A DNA stretch of 64,000 nt from Microvirga alba (lineage in GTDB: Bacteria; Pseudomonadota; Alphaproteobacteria; Rhizobiales; Beijerinckiaceae), in the NCBI RefSeq assembly GCF_015694465.1, contig NZ_JADQDO010000001.1:558001-622000 (forward strand). The letters run 5' to 3'. The translations under genes were made by a program, and so were the position numbers. A model generated the notes under the pieces. It saw only the letters and a list, made by a program, of their open reading frames with translations, made no database searches and was not told where the DNA came from. Below, piece by piece: positions 9,289-19,028 of this stretch. How positions within the stretch are numbered: position 1 is the first letter of the stretch; every line of letters starts with the position of its first letter.

Positions 9289-9930
9289 GTGATTGAATTG
9301 AAGCGGCGTGGCCTTCTCCTGATCCTGTCCTCGCCCTCGGGTGCTGGCAAATCGACCCTGACGCGTAACCTCGTGCGCGAGGATCGCGGGATTCGCCTGT
9401 CGATCTCGGTCACCACCCGCCACAAGCGCCCGTCTGAGATCAACGGCGTGCATTACAACTTCATGGAAAACGTCGCCGATTTCGAGGAGATGCGGGATCG
9501 CGGCGAGTTGCTCGAATGGGCGCATGTCCACGAGAACTATTACGGAACGCCGCGCAAGCCCGTGGAGCATGCCCTCACTCGCGGCGAGGACATGATGTTC
9601 GACATCGACTGGCAGGGCACGAAGCAGATCGTCGAGAAGATGCGTTCCGATGTGGTGAGCGTTTTCATCCTGCCGCCTTCGATGGAAGAGCTGAAGGCAC
9701 GGCTCGAACGCCGCGCCGAGGACACGCCGGAAGTCATCGCCCGTCGCCTGCGCAATGCCCGCGAGGAGATCGCCCAATGGGCGTCTTACGACTACGTGCT
9801 CATCAATGACGATCTTGATCGTACCTATGGCGACCTGAAAGCCATCCTCGCTGCCGAGCGTCTGCGCCGCGAGCGTCAGGTTGAGCTTGGAGGCTTTATC
9901 GACGGCCTGCTGGCCGCGTCGGTGAAATAG
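9289..9930 (+). CDS. gmk: Guanylate kinase
   Basis: This 213-residue enzyme phosphorylates GMP to GDP with ATP. The P-loop SSPSGAGKST lies at residues 14-23, and the GMP-binding region with SVTTRHKRPSEINGVHY follows. DIDWQG and the RLRNAREEI lid region are also typical. It starts with GTG, preceded by a purine-rich GGGGCGGGAA. It ends 6 bases before the convergent rsmA stop, with no room for a terminator hairpin. GMP kinase activity sits upstream of ppGpp metabolism, whose enzyme Rel is also encoded in this window. Confidence 0.96.
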   Translation: MIELKRRGLLLILSSPSGAGKSTLTRNLVREDRGIRLSISVTTRHKRPSEINGVHYNFMENVADFEEMRDRGELLEWAHVHENYYGTPRKPVEHALTRGEDMMFDIDWQGTKQIVEKMRSDVVSVFILPPSMEELKARLERRAEDTPEVIARRLRNAREEIAQWASYDYVLINDDLDRTYGDLKAILAAERLRRERQVELGGFIDGLLAASVK

Positions 9931-9936
9931 GTCGGC

Positions 9937-10797
9937 TTAGTCCGATCGCCGTTTCGTTCGATCGAACGCGTTGGCCAGGGCAACGTAGCCTGAAACGGGC
10001 ACGTTCTCGGCGCGGGCCGTTTCCTCAAGCCCCGCTTCCGCGATCAGGGCCGAAGGATCGGGCGTCATGGATTTCAGGCTCTGACGCAGCATCTTGCGGC
10101 GTTGTCCGAAAGCGGCGCGGGTCACCGCCTCCAGCGCTCCGACGCGGCAGGGCAGGGGCTCCTGGCGCGGCGTCAGATGCACGATGCTCGACGTAATCTT
10201 GGGCGGTGGCACGAAGGCGGAAGGCGGCACGTCGAAGAGAATGCGCGCCTCTGTGCGCCAGCCGCAGAGCACGCCAAGCCGGCCGTAATCCTTCGGGTCG
10301 TCCTCGTTCGCCACGATGCGCTCGGCCACCTCGCGCTGGAACATCAGCGTCAGGGAGGACCACCAGGGCGGCCATGCCTCACCGGTGAGCCAGCCGGTCA
10401 ACAGGGCCGTGCCCACGTTGTAAGGCAGATTGGCGATGATGCGGACAGGACCCTCCCCGATCAGCGGACGAGGATCGAAAGCAAGAGCATCGGCCTCGAT
10501 CACCTCCAGACGACCCGGATAGTGCGCGGCGATTTCGGCGAGAGCGGGCAGACACCGGGAGTCGCGCTCGATGGCGATCACCTTCTTCGCGCCAGCAGCG
10601 AGAATAGCCCGGGTGAGCCCGCCGGGACCGGGGCCGACCTCGACCACGGTGCTGTCCTCAAGGGGACCCGCCGACCGCGCGATCCGGCTCGTCAGATTGA
10701 GGTCGAACAGGAAGTTCTGGCCGAGCGACTTCTTGGCCATCAGCCCATGAATCCGCACCACCTCGCGAAGCGGCGGCAGATCGTCGATCTGGCTCAT
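9937..10797 (-). CDS. rsmA: 16S rRNA (adenine1518-N6/adenine1519-N6)-dimethyltransferase
   Basis: This 286-residue KsgA-family enzyme dimethylates two adjacent adenines in the terminal helix of 16S rRNA with S-adenosylmethionine. GQNFL is at 26-30, the SAM-binding [10 protein letters not shown] at 53-62, and the catalytic NLPYN at 123-127. It overlaps pdxA by four bases, the usual coupling of these genes, and it is the last gene of the lptF-lptG-lptD-pdxA-rsmA run. Confidence 0.96.
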   Translation of the reverse strand: MSQIDDLPPLREVVRIHGLMAKKSLGQNFLFDLNLTSRIARSAGPLEDSTVVEVGPGPGGLTRAILAAGAKKVIAIERDSRCLPALAEIAAHYPGRLEVIEADALAFDPRPLIGEGPVRIIANLPYNVGTALLTGWLTGEAWPPWWSSLTLMFQREVAERIVANEDDPKDYGRLGVLCGWRTEARILFDVPPSAFVPPPKITSSIVHLTPRQEPLPCRVGALEAVTRAAFGQRRKMLRQSLKSMTPDPSALIAEAGLEETARAENVPVSGYVALANAFDRTKRRSD

Positions 10798-11813
10798 GGG
10801 GCTTCGGACCTGTTGCCGAGGCGGGCGGCGAGCCGGATCGCCGCCATCAGGCTGTCGGGCCGGGCGATGCCCTGGCCCGCGATGTCAAACGCGGTGCCGT
10901 GATCCGGCGATGTCCGAACGAAGGGAAGACCGAGCGTCACGTTGACGGCCTCATCGAAGGCGATGGTCTTGATCGGGATCAACGCCTGATCGTGATACAT
11001 GGCGAGTGCCGCATCGTAACGCTGACGCGCGCGGGCGTGGAACATGGTGTCGGCGGGAAGCGGTCCCGCGACCTCGATGCCGTCAGTCCGCAAGATAGCG
11101 ACGGCTGGAGCGATAATGTCTTGATCTTCCGCCCCCATCGCGCCGTTCTCACCCGCATGCGGATTGAGACCGGCGAGCGCGAGGCGCGGGTGCGGGAGGC
11201 CGAACCGCTCTCTCAACTCCCGCGCCACGATCCGCCCTGTCAGCACGATCAGATCGGTCGTCAGCGCCGACGGAACAGAGGAGAGGGGGATGTGCACGGT
11301 GACCGGCACGACCGCCAACTGCTCGCTCCAGAGCATCATCACCGGGTGATAGGCTTTGCCCTCCCTGCCCGATGCGAGCGCCGCCAGGAACTCCGTATGC
11401 CCCGGATGCCGGAAACCGGCGTCGTAAAGCACATGCTTTGCGATGGGGTTGGTAACGAGAGCAGCGGCGCTGCCACCTTGAACCAGCCGCACGGCCGTCT
11501 CGATGGATTCGGTGACCGAAGGGGCATTGGCTGCATCGGGCTTGCCCGCATGGGCGACGACTGACCGCGTCAGCGGAATTACCGGCAGGGCCTGCGGGAA
11601 AACAGATTCGATGTCCGCAGGCTCGGCAGGAGCGATGGGGACATCCCAGCCGAATGAACGGGCAGCTTGTTCAAGGTGAGCCGGATCAGCGATCACGGCG
11701 AAGGGCGGAAGGGAGGCCTCCGTCCGCTGGAGCCAGGCCTTGAGCGTCAGTTCAGGCCCGATTCCGGCTGGGTCACCTTGCGTCAGAAGAAGGGGGCGTC
11801 GATGGCCCGTCAC
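10794..11813 (-). CDS. pdxA: 4-hydroxythreonine-4-phosphate dehydrogenase
   Basis: This 339-residue NAD-dependent enzyme oxidises 4-phosphohydroxy-L-threonine in the DXP-dependent route to pyridoxal phosphate. [11 protein letters not shown] at residues 11-21, the metal-binding HPGHTEFLA, and [10 protein letters not shown] are characteristic. Its start overlaps the end of lptD by four bases and its end overlaps rsmA by four bases, so the three genes should be translated from one message. Confidence 0.95.
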   Translation of the reverse strand: MTGHRRPLLLTQGDPAGIGPELTLKAWLQRTEASLPPFAVIADPAHLEQAARSFGWDVPIAPAEPADIESVFPQALPVIPLTRSVVAHAGKPDAANAPSVTESIETAVRLVQGGSAAALVTNPIAKHVLYDAGFRHPGHTEFLAALASGREGKAYHPVMMLWSEQLAVVPVTVHIPLSSVPSALTTDLIVLTGRIVARELRERFGLPHPRLALAGLNPHAGENGAMGAEDQDIIAPAVAILRTDGIEVAGPLPADTMFHARARQRYDAALAMYHDQALIPIKTIAFDEAVNVTLGLPFVRTSPDHGTAFDIAGQGIARPDSLMAAIRLAARLGNRSEAP

Positions 11814-14362
11814 TTAGCCGCGACACCGTCTTGGGATGAGGCCGCCCCATTGATGTTCTGGCTGAACGAGACTTCGCCGAGGGTGCGCAGCTCAAGCCGG
11901 AACATCACCGTGTGGCTGCGATCTTTCTCACCGGAAGTGACGGCGAGATTTCGCGGAGCCATGGAGTAATTCAGAGTGAAGGTCGTGCACTCGTCCATAT
12001 AACCGACGCCAAGCGACATGGAGCCCACATAGGCGGCATTCAGGCGATTGTAGACGGCTGTCGACGGGTTGGCGATGAAGTTGGCGGCAAACGTGTCACG
12101 CGCCAACAGATAGCGATCGAGATCGAGCAACAGCGACCCCGTGACATACCATTTCGGCGTCACGTTCCACGTGGCCGAGGCGAGAAGACCCTCGCGGCGC
12201 TGGTCGAAGCCGATCGCCGGTTGCGCTGCATAGCGGGCATAGGTCAGTGAAGTCGAGAATGGCAGATAGGGGCTGAAGCTTGCCGTCACGCCGGCTTCGA
12301 GCCGATTAAGCCCGAAATCGTTTTGGTCGAATCGGCCGCGCGTCACGAACGAGATGTTCTTGTTCGGGGAGAGCTGGAAACGGCCAACATAGTCCGACGC
12401 GGCGGAATCCAGTCCGGATTCAAGACCTGTATTCACCAGATCGAGGGTTTTAAACGAATTGCGCCCGGCGAGTTGATAGGATTGACCAAACAACACGTTT
12501 GCGTAGAAGCCATCCGCGCCGGTGACGGAATATTGCAGGCCGACATTGGCGCGCACGCCGCCTTCCGCCCGGTCATAGCCGGTGAACTTGTCCCAATTGA
12601 AGAGGGACGTGTCGTCAAAGATCAGGCTCTGCGCATCTTCGTTTGGAAGGCGGCCGATCCTGGTTTCACTGGGGCGAGCGACGATCTGAGCGATCGGTTC
12701 GAGCGTTTGAGTGCCCGACGTTCCGAGGCTGGCAACGAACGGGAAGCGGTATTCAAGGCCGATTCCCGGCATGCCGCGGAAGGCATATTCGTCATTGCCG
12801 CTGATGAAGTTCGAAAGTTCGAAGTTCTGGAAGCCGCTGAAGTCCGGTGCGGTCCAGAAATTGTCTGCCCGAACATAGGCGAACGGGGTCCAAACCTGGC
12901 CAACCGGGTCAATGAACTCGCGCCGCCAGGACGCTGAGACCGAGGCGCGCGAATCCGAGCCGCTGATGCCGCGAACCAGGCAGACGCCGCGCTGGAAAAC
13001 GGCACAGGTCTGATAGAGCCCGAAGAGAAGTGCCGGCTTGCCGGCTTGCTCGAACTGGGCGGCCTCTCGCGACAGGCTGGTCACGTTGACGTCAAGCGAG
13101 AACTCACCGCCGATGCCGGCGGGTGTAATGCGCTTGTTGTAATCGAGGACCGGCGCGACGACAGGCTGCTGCTTCTGCCAGTCCGTGCTCGACAGACCCT
13201 GGAAATAATAGCCCCGCAGATCGAAGAAGGACCGGTCACCCTGGCCTTGCAGGTACAAGGTCGAGATCGATTCCTTCAGATAGAGCGCGCTCAGGCTCTC
13301 GCTGCGGATCCGGTAGTTCTGCAGGAACCATTTGTCCGACAACAGGGCGACGTCCCAGCCCCACTTCCAGCGATCGTTGAGGTAGAACTGGCCGGTCGAT
13401 TCGAGCGATCCGCGGTTGTCGCGGTCGCCCGGCCCAAAGGGGCTGACGAGAAACGCGGTCGGATCTTGTTGGCTGATGCCGGCTGCGCGGATGGTGTAGG
13501 AGCCCGTATCGAGACGATGACGCCACTCGGCCTGACCGAGCAGGCCCTGCCGGCTCAGGTAGGTCGGCGTGACTGTCAAATCGTAGTTCGGCGCGATAGC
13601 CCAGAAAAACGGAACCGACAGGCCGACACCGAGCGAGCTGGAATAGACATAGCGCGGTGACAGGAAGCCGGTCTTGCGTTTGACCGTCGGATCCGGCGTC
13701 CAGAAATAGGGCATATACGCGACGGGAAGGCCGAGGATCTCGAGGGTCGCGTCCTCATAGTAGATCGTCTGTTCGCTGTTGTTGTGGATGATCTTGGCCG
13801 CCCTGACCTGCCACAGCGGCGGCTTTTCCGGATTATCCTTACAAGGCTCGCAAGCGGTGTAGGTGCCGCGCTCGAAAACGGTCGTCTCGCCTTCAGCGCG
13901 CTCGGCGCGGGGCGCCGAGAATCGCGTCGTGAGGGGCCTGCCGTTTTCGGTGGTGCTCTGCACGACCCGCAGCGAATTGATGAAGCCGTTCTTGAAATCG
14001 TCGGTCAGTTCGAACCGGTCGCCGGTCACAACGGCGCCGCTCGCATCCGTGAGTTTCGCGTTGCCTTCGGCGTAAACCCGGCCCGTATTCCGATCATAGG
14101 TGACGCGATCGGCTTGAAGCGTCTTTCCCTGGTAGTTCATCTGCACGTCGCCTGCGGCGGCGATCGTGTTCTTGTCGTTGTTGTAGACGATTTCCTTAGC
14201 GTCAACGAACAGCCGGTCCGTACCCGAGCCGGATTGAAGCTTGGACCCGAGGGTGTCGTTAAGGGATTTCTGGGCGAGCGCAGGAACAGACCCGACGGCA
14301 CAAAGAAGCACCATCGCGACCGCAGACGTTGCGATCGTTGCCTTGAACCGTTCCATTCCCAC
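11810..14362 (-). CDS. lptD: LPS-assembly outer-membrane protein LptD
   Basis: This 850-residue protein inserts lipopolysaccharide into the outer leaflet of the outer membrane. A signal peptide ends near residue 30 (VPALAQ). An OstA/LptA-like jellyroll follows ([20 protein letters not shown] in outline, residues 50-160), and the rest is a long beta-barrel with alternating aromatic residues. Cysteines near residues 190-195 (ACEPC) and around 480 could make the stabilising disulfides, but pairing is not visible from sequence. It lies between lptG (30 bases upstream) and pdxA (4-base overlap). The chaperone gene surA, often found between lptD and pdxA in this order, is absent here. Confidence 0.94.
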   Translation of the reverse strand: MGMERFKATIATSAVAMVLLCAVGSVPALAQKSLNDTLGSKLQSGSGTDRLFVDAKEIVYNNDKNTIAAAGDVQMNYQGKTLQADRVTYDRNTGRVYAEGNAKLTDASGAVVTGDRFELTDDFKNGFINSLRVVQSTTENGRPLTTRFSAPRAERAEGETTVFERGTYTACEPCKDNPEKPPLWQVRAAKIIHNNSEQTIYYEDATLEILGLPVAYMPYFWTPDPTVKRKTGFLSPRYVYSSSLGVGLSVPFFWAIAPNYDLTVTPTYLSRQGLLGQAEWRHRLDTGSYTIRAAGISQQDPTAFLVSPFGPGDRDNRGSLESTGQFYLNDRWKWGWDVALLSDKWFLQNYRIRSESLSALYLKESISTLYLQGQGDRSFFDLRGYYFQGLSSTDWQKQQPVVAPVLDYNKRITPAGIGGEFSLDVNVTSLSREAAQFEQAGKPALLFGLYQTCAVFQRGVCLVRGISGSDSRASVSASWRREFIDPVGQVWTPFAYVRADNFWTAPDFSGFQNFELSNFISGNDEYAFRGMPGIGLEYRFPFVASLGTSGTQTLEPIAQIVARPSETRIGRLPNEDAQSLIFDDTSLFNWDKFTGYDRAEGGVRANVGLQYSVTGADGFYANVLFGQSYQLAGRNSFKTLDLVNTGLESGLDSAASDYVGRFQLSPNKNISFVTRGRFDQNDFGLNRLEAGVTASFSPYLPFSTSLTYARYAAQPAIGFDQRREGLLASATWNVTPKWYVTGSLLLDLDRYLLARDTFAANFIANPSTAVYNRLNAAYVGSMSLGVGYMDECTTFTLNYSMAPRNLAVTSGEKDRSHTVMFRLELRTLGEVSFSQNINGAASSQDGVAAK

Positions 14363-14392
14363 TCCTTACCGAGCCTCTACTTCCGAGAACGG

Positions 14393-15481
14393 CTAACCGT
14401 CCTCTTGGTACAACAAGGCGAGAGTCCCTAAGAGACTGCCGACGACAGCGGGAAACCAAGCGGCGACGACCGAGCTGATGATGCCGGCGGCGCCGAGTTC
14501 CGCCATGAGTTCCGTCGCGACATAAAGCATGAAGCCAGCCGCGACGCCACCCAGAACCATCATCGCTACACCACCAAATCGAAAGAATCTTAACGACACA
14601 GATGCCGCTACGAAAACCATGGCGATGAACAGAAGCGGGCGGGCCAAAAGGATGTCGTAATGGAGGCGGTAGGTGGTCGTGTTCAGCTCTGCTTTTTCAA
14701 GGCGTTCGATGGTCTCTTTGAGCTTCCAGAAAGGCACGGAGTCGGGGGCGATGAAGCTCTGGCGAACCTGGGACGGCTGCAGGCTGGAGGCGATAACGTA
14801 ACGGTCGTATGATTGCGGTTCTTCTACCGCAGTTAGAACTCGTGTTTCGCTCAACTCCCAGAAACCTTCGTGGAGGGTCGCCTCCTTGGCTTCGATTCGC
14901 TGGCTGAAAGCCCCGGAGTTGTCGAAAGTGTAGACCGTGACGCCTGTCAGGGTCGCCTCATCGGCCAGAGACCCGCTGGCCCGAAAAATGGCCTGCCCAT
15001 CGATGCTCTTCTGACGCAGCCAGATCGCCTTGCCGTTCAGCACGTAGCGCGAGAAAATTTTGGTCTCAAGGGCCGAGGCATGCTGCTTCAGGGAGGCCGA
15101 GATCGGGTTGTAGATCGTGACCGAAACGATGCCGATCGTCAGCGCGACGAACAGGCCGGGCTGAAGGAACTGCCAGGCGGAGATGCCGGCAGCGCGGGCG
15201 ATGACGAGCTCGAGCTTGCGGCTGAGTTGCAGCAGGGCCGCCATGCTGCCGAACAAGACGGCGAAGGGCATCACCTGCTCGGCGATGGCGGGGGTCCGGA
15301 AGAGGGCGAGCCGCGCCATCATTCCCGCCGTTGCGCCCTCGGCATCGCCGGCGCGGCGCATCAGCTCCACGAGATCGAGCGTGTAGACGAGGGTAAAGAC
15401 GGTGGCGAAGACCAAGAAGATGGTCTTCAGGAATTGCCACGAGAAATAACGCCCGAGCGTTGCACCGATCAGCATGCTCAA
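14393..15481 (-). CDS. lptG: LPS export ABC transporter permease LptG
   Basis: This 362-residue YjgP/YjgQ-family protein is one of the two inner-membrane permeases that extract LPS. It has three N-terminal membrane segments, a periplasmic jellyroll domain (about 130-270) and three C-terminal membrane segments. The N-terminus (LIGATLGRYFSWQFLKTIF) and ELMRRAGD are typical. Its start overlaps lptF by four bases. It is called LptG rather than LptF by position as the second permease and by the DLVELMRR motif. Confidence 0.92.
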   Translation of the reverse strand: MSMLIGATLGRYFSWQFLKTIFLVFATVFTLVYTLDLVELMRRAGDAEGATAGMMARLALFRTPAIAEQVMPFAVLFGSMAALLQLSRKLELVIARAAGISAWQFLQPGLFVALTIGIVSVTIYNPISASLKQHASALETKIFSRYVLNGKAIWLRQKSIDGQAIFRASGSLADEATLTGVTVYTFDNSGAFSQRIEAKEATLHEGFWELSETRVLTAVEEPQSYDRYVIASSLQPSQVRQSFIAPDSVPFWKLKETIERLEKAELNTTTYRLHYDILLARPLLFIAMVFVAASVSLRFFRFGGVAMMVLGGVAAGFMLYVATELMAELGAAGIISSVVAAWFPAVVGSLLGTLALLYQEDG

Positions 15482-16638
15482 GCCTTTTGAGTTTGGGAGT
15501 TTCGAGAGGGGATCAGCGCCCGTCCCAACACTCTGGCCTTGGCGCGAATCGTTCGAATCGACGAACCCTGCAAGATCAGCATCAGGGAGATCGTAACCGC
15601 CAAAATCGGAACCCCATAGACGCCGATCACGGCCACGGGTGTCCGAACAACAGCGCTTGATGCGGCAAAGCCCGCGATCCGCAGCACGACAACGCCCAGA
15701 ACGGCAGATGCGATGGCGAGTCCGCGCCCCTGACGGGTGGTGCGCGCATCGCCCAGCGCGGCGAATGCAATGACCATCATGGCCAACGGGTAGAGCCAGG
15801 AAGAGAGCCTGTCGTGCAGCTCGGCGCGGAAGCGCCCTTCCTGGTATTGATACAGAAGCTCGGTCTTGTCCGGGAACAGCAACTGGATCGTGCCGCGCTC
15901 GCGCGGTTTGTAGATGATGTCGCCGCCGTCCTGGTTGAAGGCGGCAAGATCGACCGCGTAACGCTCGAAAGCGACGATGGACGAGTCGCGGCTGTTCGGT
16001 TCCTTCCGCTGAACGCTGCCTTTTTCGAGGACGAGATAGGCCTGCCCATTGGCTTCGACCGTTTGGCCGCGCTCCGCGAGATAGACGACGACCTTGTCCT
16101 TCACCCGCTGGTCTTCCATGAAAATGCCGAGCAGCGCCTCGCCGGAGCGTTCGCGGTAATGGAAGGTGATGCCGTTCTCGAGGGTGATGAACTGGCCCTC
16201 TTTCGCCATGGTAGCCACGAAATCCGCGCGAATTTTCGTGAAAAGGTTGCGCAGCTCCTGGAAGCTCGCAGGCATGATGTAGATCGTGATCATCCCCACG
16301 ATGAAGCAGACGAAAGCGGCCAGGACGAGGAAGGGCCGCAGCAGCTTCAGGGGGCGCATGCCGGCTGCGCTCATGACGATCAGCTCGGAGTCGCCATTGA
16401 GCTTATTGAGCGCGTAGATCGTTGCCAGAAACAGAGCGACCGGCGAAATGACGCTGATGAGGGCGGGCAGGGACAGGCCCGTAACAGTCAAGAAGATGAA
16501 GAGCGTCTGACCCTTGCCGGTCAGGAGGTCGAGCTCGCGCAAGGCCTGGGTGATCCAAATGACCCCGGTGAGGGCGATGAGGCATGCGGCGAAGGCCGTA
16601 AACGCGATTTTCAGGATATAACGTTCAAGTAGTGTCAT
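15478..16638 (-). CDS. lptF: LPS export ABC transporter permease LptF
   Basis: This 386-residue partner of LptG has the same layout: N-terminal membrane helices starting MTLLERYILKIAFTAF, a periplasmic domain and C-terminal helices. The internal segment LNKLNGDSELIVMSAAGM is the conserved coupling region that contacts the LptB ATPase. The open frame extends 15 codons upstream, but the ATG at 16638 gives the conserved start. It is the first gene of the minus-strand Lpt operon. The 203 bases separating it from the divergent pepA should hold promoters for both. Confidence 0.93.
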   Translation of the reverse strand: MTLLERYILKIAFTAFAACLIALTGVIWITQALRELDLLTGKGQTLFIFLTVTGLSLPALISVISPVALFLATIYALNKLNGDSELIVMSAAGMRPLKLLRPFLVLAAFVCFIVGMITIYIMPASFQELRNLFTKIRADFVATMAKEGQFITLENGITFHYRERSGEALLGIFMEDQRVKDKVVVYLAERGQTVEANGQAYLVLEKGSVQRKEPNSRDSSIVAFERYAVDLAAFNQDGGDIIYKPRERGTIQLLFPDKTELLYQYQEGRFRAELHDRLSSWLYPLAMMVIAFAALGDARTTRQGRGLAIASAVLGVVVLRIAGFAASSAVVRTPVAVIGVYGVPILAVTISLMLILQGSSIRTIRAKARVLGRALIPSRNSQTQKA

Positions 16639-16841
16639 GAAGCCCTTCGCCGGTCGGCGTCCAGGCCTTGGGTACCTTGTCACATGCCCCTAGGCAAGGC
16701 CGCGCGTTTTCAACAGCTTGAGATTGCGTCGCTTTCGCGGCAAAGCCCGCGTGATCCGAGTCGCGAATTGATGTATGTCACCAAAAGCCGCAGCTGGCCT
16801 CTCTCTCTGGCCGGCCCTTCACAACTGGATGCGAGGATTTC

Positions 16842-18335
16842 ATGGCCGACAGCTTCAAGATTGATTTTCAAGCTCACGGTTCGATAGGGACCGGCGATCT
16901 CATCGTTTTCGTCGGAGAGAACCTCAAGCCGACACCTGCGGTTGCGAAGCTGATCGGCCCCAAGGCCGTCGAGTTGATTGCGAGAGCCGCTGCGGCCGAG
17001 AATTTCAAGGGTAAGGCCAAGTCGGCCATGGTCATCGTCGCGCCGTCAGCGGTCGCTGTCGACCGGCTCGTCGTGATCGGCGCCGGGGGAGAAAAAGACC
17101 GGGCGAATGTCGACTGGGCCCAACTGGGCGGCCTCGTCGCGAGCAAGGTGAACGGCAAGAGCGCTGTCGCCGTGCTGGACCTGCCGGGCGTTGAGATCAC
17201 GCCGGATGACGCCGCCGATGTAGCGCTTGGCGCTCAGCTGCGCCGCTACAGCTTCGACCGCTACAAGACCAAGAAGGACGAGGCCAAAACAAACGGCGCC
17301 GGCGGAAAACTGTCGTTGAGCGTCGCCGATCCGACCGCGGTGAAGAAGGCTTACAAGGCGCGCGAAGGCGTTGCCGGCGGAATCACCATCGCCCGCGATC
17401 TCGTCAACGAACCGCCGAACGTTCTCGGTCCCCGTGAGTTCGCGGCCAAGGCGGAAGCCCTGAGCAAGCTCGGCGTCGAGGTCGAGATTCTCGACGAGAA
17501 GGCCATGCAGAAGCTCGGCATGCGTGCGCTGTTGGGCGTTGGCCAGGGCTCCACGCGCGGCAGCCGCGTCGCCATCATGCGCTGGAACGGCGGAAAGGCG
17601 ACGCAGAAGCCCATCGCCTTCATCGGCAAGGGCGTCGTTTTCGATTCGGGCGGCATTTCGCTCAAGCCCGGCCAGGGCATGGAGGACATGAAGGGCGACA
17701 TGGCGGGCGCGGCCTGCGTCGTCGGTCTCATGCATGCGCTCGCCAGCCGCAAGGCGAAGGCGAATGTGGTCGGCGCGATCGGCCTCGTCGAGAACATGCC
17801 GGACGGCAGCGCCCAGCGCCCCGGTGATATCGTCACCACCATGTCGGGCCAGACCATCGAGATCATCAACACCGACGCCGAAGGCCGCCTCGTTCTGGCC
17901 GATGTGCTCTGGTACGTGCAGGATCGGTTCAAGCCGAAATTCATGATCGACCTCGCCACCCTGACTGGCGCGATCCTCGTGGCGTTGGCGCAGGAATATG
18001 CGGGCCTGTTCTCGAACAACGACGAATTGGCTCAGCGCATCACGGCGGCCGGTCAGGAGACCGGCGAGCGCGTGTGGCGCATGCCGCTCGGGCCGGAATT
18101 CGACAAGATGATCGATTCGAAGTTCGCCGACATGAAGAACTCCTCGGGCCGTCACGGCGGATCGAGCACGGCCGCGGCGCTGCTTCAGCGCTTCGTCAAC
18201 GACGTGCCCTGGGCCCATCTCGACATCGCAGGCACCGCCATGGGGTCGCCGCAGAACGAGATCAACAAGGGCTGGAGTTCCGGCTGGGGCGTGCGTCTGC
18301 TCGATCGCCTCGTGCGCGATCACTACGAGGGTTGA
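16842..18335 (+). CDS. pepA: Leucyl aminopeptidase (cytosol aminopeptidase, M17)
   Basis: This 497-residue two-metal aminopeptidase removes N-terminal residues from peptides in the cytoplasm. The signature NTDAEGRL is at residues 343-350; metal ligands and catalytic residues Lys263, Asp268 and Lys275 lie in [15 protein letters not shown]. The C-terminal region with [15 protein letters not shown] and the [11 protein letters not shown] ending is also typical. In E. coli PepA doubles as a DNA-binding protein, but nothing here shows that role. holC follows 59 bases downstream, the usual pairing. Confidence 0.96.
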   Translation: MADSFKIDFQAHGSIGTGDLIVFVGENLKPTPAVAKLIGPKAVELIARAAAAENFKGKAKSAMVIVAPSAVAVDRLVVIGAGGEKDRANVDWAQLGGLVASKVNGKSAVAVLDLPGVEITPDDAADVALGAQLRRYSFDRYKTKKDEAKTNGAGGKLSLSVADPTAVKKAYKAREGVAGGITIARDLVNEPPNVLGPREFAAKAEALSKLGVEVEILDEKAMQKLGMRALLGVGQGSTRGSRVAIMRWNGGKATQKPIAFIGKGVVFDSGGISLKPGQGMEDMKGDMAGAACVVGLMHALASRKAKANVVGAIGLVENMPDGSAQRPGDIVTTMSGQTIEIINTDAEGRLVLADVLWYVQDRFKPKFMIDLATLTGAILVALAQEYAGLFSNNDELAQRITAAGQETGERVWRMPLGPEFDKMIDSKFADMKNSSGRHGGSSTAAALLQRFVNDVPWAHLDIAGTAMGSPQNEINKGWSSGWGVRLLDRLVRDHYEG

Positions 18336-18394
18336 GGATGACATCCAAAAAAGGGCTTGCCATCGTCGCCTGCGCCGACGGTTTGTGAGCGCCG

Positions 18395-18847
18395 ATGGCC
18401 GAGGTCCTTTTCTATCATCTTCAACGACAGCCTCTCGAGGCCGTGTTGCCCACGCTCCTGCAGAAAACGCTGGAGCGTGGTTGGCGCGCGGTGGTTCAGG
18501 TGACGACCGAGGAGCGCATGGCCGCCCTCGACGATCACTTATGGACCTATGCCGATGAAAGCTTTCTGCCGCACGGCACCGACCGCGAGGCCCAGGCGGC
18601 GAGCCAGCCGATCCTGATCACGCTGGCCGATAGCAACCCCAACGGAGCCTCGATCCGCTTTCTGGCCGAGGGGGCCGATTTGCCGGGGGATATTCCGGCC
18701 TATCAGCGGATCGCGATCCTGTTCGACGGTAACGACGATCAGGCTCTAGCCCGCGCGCGCGACCAATGGCGTGCGGTCAAGGAGGGCGGCCACGACGCGA
18801 CCTATTGGCAGCAGGACGACCGCGGACGCTGGGAGCGGAAGGTCTGA
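18395..18847 (+). CDS. holC: DNA polymerase III chi subunit
   Basis: This 150-residue protein is the HolC/chi subunit that links the clamp loader to single-stranded DNA-binding protein. The start MAEVLFYHL, the RGWRAVVQV strand, and LWTYADESFLPHG match the alphaproteobacterial family. It follows pepA on the same strand with a short gap. A small intergenic palindrome lies about 80 bases downstream. Confidence 0.93.
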   Translation: MAEVLFYHLQRQPLEAVLPTLLQKTLERGWRAVVQVTTEERMAALDDHLWTYADESFLPHGTDREAQAASQPILITLADSNPNGASIRFLAEGADLPGDIPAYQRIAILFDGNDDQALARARDQWRAVKEGGHDATYWQQDDRGRWERKV

Positions 18848-18925
18848 CGATTCTTGACGTCCCGTTGCCAGCCCTCATGGCCGGGCGCCGTCATCTCGAT
18901 GAGGTGAAGAGCCTTTCGCATCGGG

Positions 18926-18948
18926 ATCACCGGGACAAGTCCGGTGAT
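18926..18948. repeat. Intergenic palindromic repeat, copy A
   Basis: Perfect 8-bp arms (ATCACCGG and CCGGTGAT) surround the loop GACAAGT. The GGACAAGTCC core is shared in reverse orientation by copy C near 51,500. Such elements are frequent between genes in Hyphomicrobiales. It may also help end holC transcripts. Confidence 0.6.
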
Positions 18949-19028
18949 GGCAGAGAGAGGTAGGCCGTCAGCATACTGGAACGGAATGGCCGCGCTTCCG
19001 TTTCAAGCAAGCCAAGAGGATGCCCGCC

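Noticed and set aside
11912..14431. Several plus-strand frames opposite lptD
   Set aside because: They are antisense to a clear LptD sequence, with no ribosome sites or recognisable domains.
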